A stretch of 64,000 nt of DNA from Algoriphagus sp. PAP.12 (GTDB lineage: Bacteria > Bacteroidota > Bacteroidia > Cytophagales > Cyclobacteriaceae). The DNA lies in contig NZ_JAPPSQ010000015.1 of assembly GCF_026652115.1 (NCBI RefSeq), positions 1 to 64,000 on the forward strand, in the 5' to 3' direction. Below the pieces are notes generated by a model. It did no database searches. It saw only the letters and a program-made list of their open reading frames with translations, and had not been told where the DNA came from. How positions within the stretch are numbered: position 1 is the first letter of the stretch; the number at the start of each line of letters is the position of its first letter. Positions 58,434-64,000 of the stretch are shown here, in pieces. The position numbers were made by a program, and so were the translations under genes.

Positions 58434-61088
58434 TTATTTCTGAGACTGAAGGTAAGAAACCAAGGAAGCTAACTCCTCATAAGAAAGAGAATTTGCCAAT
58501 CCCGGAGGCATCATAGAGTTTTCCAACTCTTTTCTTTCCTTGATGTCACTTTTGCTCAATTTGGTCGGGTTACCTGCAATGTCTTGAAGAACAATTTCAT
58601 TTGCATTTTCTCCGGTTACAAAGCCCATGTAGGTTTTACCATCATTTGTTTGAACTTGAACTGTTGCAAAACCTTGAGAAATGGAAGCATTAGGCTTCAA
58701 GATAGATTCTGTTATCTGAGAACGGTTCATGATGGATCCAATCTGACCCATGAATGGACCTTTCAATGGCTGACCTTTTTCGACACTATGGCAAGCCACG
58801 CATCCTTGGCTGGTGAATAGCGCTTTTCCTTTCACTGGATCACCTTGGATGTTTTCTACCGCAATGATCACATCTTCGATTGATGCTTCACCCACCTGAC
58901 CTTTTTTGTTTTTGATGGACTCAAGGTCAATGGTATTTTCTACAACAGTCAATTCAGAGGCTCCATCACCGAATTCGGTAATATCCATTCTGTTTTTCTC
59001 ATTCAAATCTGCGAAGTACATTTTGCCGGCAGCATCTTCCAAACCATTCCATTCTTCCATCAAGAATGCCTTGATTTTTGGAGACTCAGACCAATCTACA
59101 GCCTTATAGTAAGGACCATGTGTGTCAGGACGAGTTCCCCACCACCAATCGCCAGCGTAAGGAGCTTCTTCTTTATATAATCTTGAAATAGTTGAAAGGA
59201 TTTCAACTTTCAATGCCTTGTCCTCTGTGTTTTTATAGGCCTCGATCAAACCATCCACAGCTTTTGGATCATGCATGTATTTCAATGCCCAAAGAGCCAA
59301 TTTGGAATGGTCAGAGCCAATTGCATCTACAGCTGCATCTACAGCGCCGATTTCTACCAATGATTGAACTGCGATATGAGGAAGTACAATTGCTGAATTT
59401 GGAGTAGCATGTGGTCCTTCTGTTCCTTTTTCTGGTTCTACGAAGGAGCTTGGAACTGCCACTGCAAGAAGCGCTTCAGCTGCTTCTGGGTTACCGATTC
59501 TACCTAAACCAACGATTGCTGCGGATTTCACTCGATCATTAGGGTCAGTGACGCCTTCTACAAATGGGTCTAAAGGAACACCTTGAAGACATGTCTTACG
59601 ATCAGCCAAAGCACGTAATGCGAATTCTCTGATTTTATCCTCTTCGGTTAAGCTTAAAAGTTCACCATTTCCGTCAGTACAAGTCGCCTGAGCATACGTA
59701 TAAATACCAGCAACTCGTGCTTCCAGAGGCAAGTTTTTATCCAAAGCAACTCTCAAGGCAATTTTACCTGCTTCTTGAGGGAATCTAGCCAATAGTTCTT
59801 GCTGAGCTGCCAATCTTGCCACAGAGCTTTGCGTTTTCAACTGTTCGCCTAATTCTTCGGCACTTGCAGCTTTCAAATCGATGAAAGGCTCAAAAACAAA
59901 TCCTTTTGGCTCTACTTTGACTACATATCCTTTGTCTGGAGAACCATTATATCCAGCTCCATCCCAAGCAGCAAGGAACATTCTACCACTTGCATCTACA
60001 TCGATATCGGTGATTTGAGGCAATTTGATAAACTCCTCAACGTCCTGAGTAAAGCTTGGTCCATCCATGGTAACACGGTGGATATACAGTTGACTTCTAC
60101 CCCAATCTGCCATCATTGGCGTGTGGTTGTATTTGGCCGGCCATCTGTAATCATCCATGAAGTAACTACCGGTACCTGAACCACCTCCGACATCAACTAA
60201 TGCAGGGATGATTTCATTGGTGAAGTTTTTGAAATAGTTTGGATATCCGAATTCACCAGACTGCGTGTAATGGATAAATCTAACATTCCATCCACCACCG
60301 TCATTGGTATTCCCTCTGGTATAGATGTTCATAAATGGATCAATCGCCACATCATAGATGTTTCTTGTTCCATGCGCATAGACTTCCATTTCTGTTCCAT
60401 CAGGACGAACTCTCACGATTCCTCCGCCCAGCATGGTCATTTTTTTACCAGTTCGGTCGGTTGCTTCATGGAAACCAAAGTCTCCAACAGCGATATAAAT
60501 CCAACCATCTATCCCCATTCTGATTCCATTGGTTGCATGGTCAGTTCCTCTGGAAGTCAATGGCTCTAAAGAGCAAATATTTTTAATCAATGGCTGAGAT
60601 GGGCCGTCCGCAACTCCGTCATTGTCTTTGTCTTCAAAAACAACCAAGTCCATTCCTGTCGCGATACCGGTTTCTTCAGAGAAGACAGTATGCAAAACAA
60701 AGACTTGATCTCTCATGGCAATAATACCTCGAGGATTATCCACTTTGGCAAAAGTGGTGTGGGAGTCTAGTGTTCCATCATTATCAGCATCAATCAATTT
60801 AACGATGCTTCCTTTTCCTGGAGTTTTTCCCAAAGAGCCAATCATATCTACACCCACGAAGACTTCTCCATTGGCTGAAACTGCCAAAGCAGCTGGGCTT
60901 GGTACCAAATCAGGTCCTGCGAGATTGGTAAATACCAAATCGGTACTATCTGTGGTTGAGGTGATGTCTGAATTGAAATAGGACTTCAATTCAGTAAAAT
61001 CTGCTGTTTTAGGTTTGTTGTTACCCGTACAAGCAAAAGCAAGTAATGCTGCTCCGGCCAGAAGGGTGTTAGGTTTGAACTTAAGCAT
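58434..61088 (-). CDS. Beta-propeller/HEAT/cytochrome c lipoprotein (PVC-type heme-binding)
   Basis: An 884-residue lipoprotein (lipobox FAC, Cys20). Three parts: an N-terminal GSDH/membrane-bound-dehydrogenase-like beta-propeller (about 60-390, with GIRMGIDGWIYIAVGDFG, HGTRNIYDVAIDPFMNIYTRGN and FGYPNYF), a HEAT/ARM-like helical region (about 400-640, with DPNDRVKSAAIVGLGRIGNPEAAEALLAVA) and a C-terminal cytochrome c with C763-x2-C766-H767 and a distal-Met candidate in NSMMPPGL. Related proteins occur in Planctomycetes and Bacteroidota near glycan-degradation genes. Role as periplasmic or surface electron-transfer sugar dehydrogenase is inferred. Confidence 0.85.
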   Translation of the reverse strand: MLKFKPNTLLAGAALLAFACTGNNKPKTADFTELKSYFNSDITSTTDSTDLVFTNLAGPDLVPSPAALAVSANGEVFVGVDMIGSLGKTPGKGSIVKLIDADNDGTLDSHTTFAKVDNPRGIIAMRDQVFVLHTVFSEETGIATGMDLVVFEDKDNDGVADGPSQPLIKNICSLEPLTSRGTDHATNGIRMGIDGWIYIAVGDFGFHEATDRTGKKMTMLGGGIVRVRPDGTEMEVYAHGTRNIYDVAIDPFMNIYTRGNTNDGGGWNVRFIHYTQSGEFGYPNYFKNFTNEIIPALVDVGGGSGTGSYFMDDYRWPAKYNHTPMMADWGRSQLYIHRVTMDGPSFTQDVEEFIKLPQITDIDVDASGRMFLAAWDGAGYNGSPDKGYVVKVEPKGFVFEPFIDLKAASAEELGEQLKTQSSVARLAAQQELLARFPQEAGKIALRVALDKNLPLEARVAGIYTYAQATCTDGNGELLSLTEEDKIREFALRALADRKTCLQGVPLDPFVEGVTDPNDRVKSAAIVGLGRIGNPEAAEALLAVAVPSSFVEPEKGTEGPHATPNSAIVLPHIAVQSLVEIGAVDAAVDAIGSDHSKLALWALKYMHDPKAVDGLIEAYKNTEDKALKVEILSTISRLYKEEAPYAGDWWWGTRPDTHGPYYKAVDWSESPKIKAFLMEEWNGLEDAAGKMYFADLNEKNRMDITEFGDGASELTVVENTIDLESIKNKKGQVGEASIEDVIIAVENIQGDPVKGKALFTSQGCVACHSVEKGQPLKGPFMGQIGSIMNRSQITESILKPNASISQGFATVQVQTNDGKTYMGFVTGENANEIVLQDIAGNPTKLSKSDIKERKELENSMMPPGLANSLSYEELASLVSYLQSQK

Positions 61089-61275
61089 TGAAACAGAAAA
61101 GTAATTGAATAAATATTGAATTGTCTATCAACAAATATATCGGAATCCTAGGGCAAGAGACTAATTATTGGGGATTGCTTTTCCTTTTCGGCGAAAAAAA
61201 TGGATGAATGGACCAATCGTATGAACGTTTGAGCATGATTAGTTACTTTAAAAACAATAAATAGCCCATACTTAG

Positions 61276-61650
61276 TTAAATTTTTTGAACATAGGAGCTG
61301 ATCGACTGTACTTTTTTAAATGAAGCACTAGAGAAAATGTAGAAATCTGCAAATCCATAAATGACTCCATCTTTCATTTTCATTTTGCCATTCACAGCTG
61401 CGGTTTTACCGTGTGTGATTACCTGAAATATTTCAAGTTCAGATGCAGAATTCGAAATCATTTGTCTGAGTGCATCTAAGAATTCCTTCTTTCCAACTAT
61501 CGCATCATCTCCAACCAAAGTCCAACTGATATCTTCTGCAAGGTATGGTTCAACAGTCTTAAGATCGTAGCTTACAAAAGCTGCTGTTAGGTCAAGTATT
61601 AGTTGATTTTTAGGTGAATTTCCGCAATCTGAAGGAATATTGATTTTCAT
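61276..61650 (-). CDS. NTF2-like (SnoaL-type) protein
   Basis: A 124-residue single-domain NTF2-like protein: an N-terminal helix region with LDLTAAFVSYDLKTVEPYLAEDISW, a GKKEFLDALRQM helix, and a beta-sheet with TAAVNGKMKMKDGVIYGFADFYIFSS. Proteins of this fold bind small hydrophobic ligands or act as isomerase-like enzymes; a function cannot be assigned here. It stands alone with an AT-rich 187-bp gap on its upstream side of the neighbour and no clear partner. Confidence 0.8.
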   Translation of the reverse strand: MKINIPSDCGNSPKNQLILDLTAAFVSYDLKTVEPYLAEDISWTLVGDDAIVGKKEFLDALRQMISNSASELEIFQVITHGKTAAVNGKMKMKDGVIYGFADFYIFSSASFKKVQSISSYVQKI

Positions 61651-61733
61651 TCTGGACCGATTTTTAGAGTTCTCTTGAATTTAGCCAACAATTCCGACAT
61701 CAATCCAAGGTTGACAGCATTTTATTAAATCAA

Positions 61734-62546
61734 TTACTTTTTCTTCTTTTTTGAATACCAGAATATACCTAAAACCATCCCGATGAGAATCAAAATAAAA
61801 GGCCAAATATTGGTCAAGATTACAAAGAAGTAGATGAAATTATTCCAGCCATTGACGAAGCCATTCTTAAATTTTTTCCCAAACTCATTTTCTCTAGCTG
61901 ACCTCTGAATTAATGTGAGAGTCAGAGTTGAAAAAGTAACTCTGTTTTTCAGATAATTTAATCTTCCTTCGATGGATTCTATTTCTGATCTGAGTTGGGC
62001 AATTTGTCGCTCAATTTCTAGCATGTCACTGACGCTATTGGCCTTTTTCAAAAGCTCCAAATAACGTGTTTCCAATTCTTTTTTGGTCTTTAGTCTTGCT
62101 TGGACATCCAAAAACTCCTCCGTTACATCTTTAACATTGATCTCTTTGGATTCGAATTTTTCTACACCCTGTGTGGCCTCATTGAGGAATGCATCAAAAT
62201 TTTCTGATGGGATTCTAACTGTAATAGTATTTCTAAATTCTTCTGAATAATTGAATTCTTCATCCAAAGAGATGTAGGCTTTGTACTTGGTGACTGCCTG
62301 TAAAATCTTGTCCCTGGAAGCATTTATGTTAGATGTTTCAAAGCTTACACGACCTTCCGTGATGAGTTTTCTTTCAATTTGATCAGGTTCAGGTTCTTCT
62401 GATTCTGGACTTGGCGCCATTACCGGCGCTTCAGAGTAGTCAGAGACTCCCTCTTCGCTAGCATAATTGAATGAACCTGAATTCCCTGAACAACTCAGAA
62501 TCGTAAATAGGAAAATGACGTAAAAATTTTTTGCAAAATAGATCAT
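61734..62546 (-). CDS. DUF4349 lipoprotein with coiled coil and C-terminal membrane segment
   Basis: A 270-residue envelope protein with lipobox TILSC (Cys19), an acidic Pro/Glu/Ser linker, the DUF4349 core (about 60-225: LITEGRVSFETSNINASRDKIL, then SEEFRNTITVRIPSENFDAFLNEA, VKDVTEEFLDVQARL, MLEIERQIAQLRSEIESIEGRLNYLKNRV) with a coiled coil, and a C-terminal membrane segment (about 234-260) followed by a Lys tail. The topology fits a protein held in the inner membrane at its C-terminus and lipidated at its N-terminus. ATG 62546 is chosen over GTG 62552. Function unknown. Confidence 0.85.
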   Translation of the reverse strand: MIYFAKNFYVIFLFTILSCSGNSGSFNYASEEGVSDYSEAPVMAPSPESEEPEPDQIERKLITEGRVSFETSNINASRDKILQAVTKYKAYISLDEEFNYSEEFRNTITVRIPSENFDAFLNEATQGVEKFESKEINVKDVTEEFLDVQARLKTKKELETRYLELLKKANSVSDMLEIERQIAQLRSEIESIEGRLNYLKNRVTFSTLTLTLIQRSARENEFGKKFKNGFVNGWNNFIYFFVILTNIWPFILILIGMVLGIFWYSKKKKK

Positions 62547-62638
62547 GGGCACCCAGATTGTTGAATATCAAGCAAACGTAAAGTCTATTATTCTATTGGG
62601 GTAACCTGTTGATTTTTAACCTTTTTTATAATTTGATC

Positions 62639-63076
62639 TTAAGGAGTTTTTGTCCAAAGCCAAGCATCTCCGATTTCATGGTCTTGGACAATTTCGGTAA
62701 AGACAAAACCATTCTTTTCCAAAATGCGCGTGGAAGCGTTTTTATCAGGGGCTGTTTTAGCAATGATATTAATTTCGGGATTCTCTTCTAAAGCGATTTC
62801 AATTAGGCTTTTACAAGCAAATGTGGCAATTCCTTTTCCTTCAAATTCTTCAAAAGTCCAATAGGCCAGTTCCACTGTTCTATCTTGAGGTTTACCTGTA
62901 AAACCGCAACTACCTACCAATTTTTGCTGATCCAAAATTGCATATCCGACCCATGGTGGATTAAATCCAATGATAGGATAGTAGCCTGCATAGATTTCCA
63001 AAAGTTGTCTTCCTTTCGGATTATTAAAAATTTCAGATTGAGAGTCAATTGATGGTTCGATAATATGGAGTCTCAT
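62639..63076 (-). CDS. GNAT-family N-acetyltransferase
   Basis: A 145-residue acetyltransferase with the GNAT fold: GYAILDQQKLVGSCGFTGKP, ELAYWTFEEFEGKGIATFACKSLIEIA (acetyl-CoA pyrophosphate-binding R/Q-x-x-G-x-G/A loop, here FEGKGIAT) and STRILEKNGFVFTE. Close to RimJ/RimL-type acetyltransferases. Substrate unknown. The next GNAT gene on the same strand is 89 bp upstream, but they differ enough to be separate genes. Confidence 0.85.
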   Translation of the reverse strand: MRLHIIEPSIDSQSEIFNNPKGRQLLEIYAGYYPIIGFNPPWVGYAILDQQKLVGSCGFTGKPQDRTVELAYWTFEEFEGKGIATFACKSLIEIALEENPEINIIAKTAPDKNASTRILEKNGFVFTEIVQDHEIGDAWLWTKTP

Positions 63077-63165
63077 CTTTCTTGGGTTTGGGTTGAAATG
63101 ATGAGAAAAATAGGCTCTTTCAGTGGATGGAAGACCAAAATAGAGTTGATTTATTGATTTTTAGT

Positions 63166-63765
63166 CTACGTTAATTTATTCCCCAATTCTGATTTTACCT
63201 GATTTTCCCATTCATTTTTCAAAATACTCAAAAGGACAGCATCGGTTCTTCCATTTCCGTTCAGGGAAGGGAATATCCCGCGGAAAACTCCTTCTTTTTT
63301 GCAGCCAACACTTTGCATCGCAGTGATGCTTCTGAGATTTTCAGAATAGGCAGCAAGACCGATTCGTTCGGCTCCCATTATTTCGAAAGCAAATTGAAAA
63401 AGTAAATATTTGCAATGTTTGTTGATACCCGTTCCTCTAAATTTTTCACCATACCAGGTATAGCCCAATCGTATAGATTGGATGTTGGGTGAGATTTCAC
63501 AATACCTTGTACATCCCGCAAATTGGCCGGTCAGTTTGTCAAAGACAATGAAGGGATACTCCTTTTGATTATGCCTTTGGTTGATAGCTCCTGCGATATA
63601 GACTCTCAGATTTTGCTCTCCATCTCCTTTAATAAAGGAGTATTTCCAGATATCCGGTTCATTTGCGATTTCTAATAAATCAGCGACATGCTCTATTTTT
63701 AAAGGGCTTAATCTGACTCTATCATCTTCAAGGATATATTCTTTGTTGAAGTCAAAATCAAACAT
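63166..63765 (-). CDS. GNAT-family N-acetyltransferase (RimJ/RimL type)
   Basis: A 199-residue RimJ/RimL-like acetyltransferase. The order is LEDDRVRLSPLKIEHVADLLEIA, IVFDKLTGQFAGCTRYCEISP, LGYTWYGEKFRGTGINKHCKYLLFQFAFEIMG (with the RGTGIN acetyl-CoA loop), and AERIGLAAYSENLRSITAMQSVGCKKEGVFR. Possible targets are protein N-termini or amino groups of small molecules. It starts 3 bp after the stop of glgB, so the two are probably in one transcript. Confidence 0.88.
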   Translation of the reverse strand: MFDFDFNKEYILEDDRVRLSPLKIEHVADLLEIANEPDIWKYSFIKGDGEQNLRVYIAGAINQRHNQKEYPFIVFDKLTGQFAGCTRYCEISPNIQSIRLGYTWYGEKFRGTGINKHCKYLLFQFAFEIMGAERIGLAAYSENLRSITAMQSVGCKKEGVFRGIFPSLNGNGRTDAVLLSILKNEWENQVKSELGNKLT

Positions 63766-63768
63766 GGA

Positions 63769-64000
63769 TCAATCCGTTTTTTTCAAGACAATGGCTACTC
63801 TATTCGGGACATATATATGGATGTTCGATTTTTCGTCCGTTGAATAGGTTGTTTTCTTGTCCAGTCTTTCGAATCCACCAAATTTTTTATCATCAGATTC
63901 TAAGATGATTTTGTAATCTCCTTGGTTTGGTAATGGAATAGGAAACCCGAAATAAGATTCAGTAGGGTGAAAGGAAAAAACAAAAACCAGATCGGCCCTT
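63769..64000 (-). CDS. glgB: C-terminal part of 1,4-alpha-glucan branching enzyme (partial)
   Basis: The last 76 or so codons of an open frame run off the right edge of the window (stop at 63769-63771). The translated tail includes LVFVFSFHPTESYFGFPIP, YKIILESDDKKFGGFERLD and IHIYVPNRVAIVLKKTD, which match the all-beta C-terminal domain of eukaryotic-type GlgB that makes alpha-1,6 branches in glycogen. The 5' end is outside. It precedes the GNAT gene by 3 bp on the same strand. Confidence 0.8.
   Translation of the reverse strand, partial: RADLVFVFSFHPTESYFGFPIPLPNQGDYKIILESDDKKFGGFERLDKKTTYSTDEKSNIHIYVPNRVAIVLKKTD

Overview
The window looks like a chromosomal segment of a Gram-negative Bacteroidota, most likely a Cytophagales / Cyclobacteriaceae bacterium related to Algoriphagus (inference from gene content, no search was run). 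Supporting signs are the low GC, TAnnTTTG-type -7 boxes close to start codons, many SPII lipoproteins of Bacteroidota-specific families (DUF4221, 6-bladed beta-propeller, DUF4349), a Porin_10 barrel, lpxK for lipid A, menaquinone genes and eukaryotic-type glgB. There is no rRNA, tRNA, insertion sequence, prophage or CRISPR array. Genes are dense and no gap exceeds 300 bp.

Layout. 1-5.8 kb (minus strand): YdcH-like protein, an M81/MlrC-like lipoprotein, two hypotheticals, a comB/gcvT overlapping pair, and an ErpA/IscA-type Fe-S carrier. 5.8-9.3 kb: methylmalonyl-CoA epimerase, a 9-copy heptamer repeat, thiL, then convergently a hypothetical overlapping rlmD. 9.3-14.3 kb: a DUF4221 lipoprotein, a lipoprotein/PspC-like pair, and a TPR-LytS kinase with its LytTR regulator. 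14.5-22 kb: an SDR abutting a DUF4011-like SF1 helicase, followed by a hipB-hipA module with palindromic operators and a membrane protein. 22-29 kb: a DUF218 protein, a Uma2 pseudogene, a large FAD/Fe-S dehydrogenase, a beta-propeller lipoprotein and MscS. 29-36 kb: a complete histidine utilisation operon (hutH-I-U-G) with a divergent LysR regulator. 36-41 kb: VanZ-like and XRE-membrane proteins, and a tightly overlapping menI-menF-menD operon. 41-47.5 kb: histidine phosphatase, a CdsZ-type zinc ribbon protein with Nif3, lpxK, porin and miaE. 47.6-58 kb: an orphan FtsX/MacB permease, GDPD, GMC oxidoreductase, esterase, an HTH/DUF2975 pair whose DUF2975 is split by a stop codon, a PA0069-type radical SAM protein, an M61 peptidase and a YtcJ-like amidohydrolase. 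58-64 kb: a beta-propeller/HEAT/cytochrome c lipoprotein, an NTF2-like protein, DUF4349, two GNATs, and the 3' end of glgB running off the window.

How the genes work together. The hut cluster degrades histidine to glutamate and has a readable regulatory region: LysR-type half-sites between two divergent -7 boxes. The men genes supply isochorismate, SEPHCHC and probably DHNA-CoA hydrolysis for menaquinone. The kinase/LytTR pair and the lipoprotein/PspC-like pair may form a local envelope-sensing unit (inference).

The most notable non-textbook observations are: two genes interrupted by single in-frame amber codons (Uma2 and DUF2975); a helicase whose C-terminus resembles a degenerate restriction-endonuclease fold next to hipBA; a set of TTAATGAAT-type palindromes in front of hipB; a comB gene translationally coupled to gcvT, which raises the question of sulfonate or sulfonolipid metabolism; and a stop codon buried in a perfect 15-bp inverted repeat. 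I did not find a clearly new multi-gene system; the helicase-hipBA neighbourhood is the best candidate for one.
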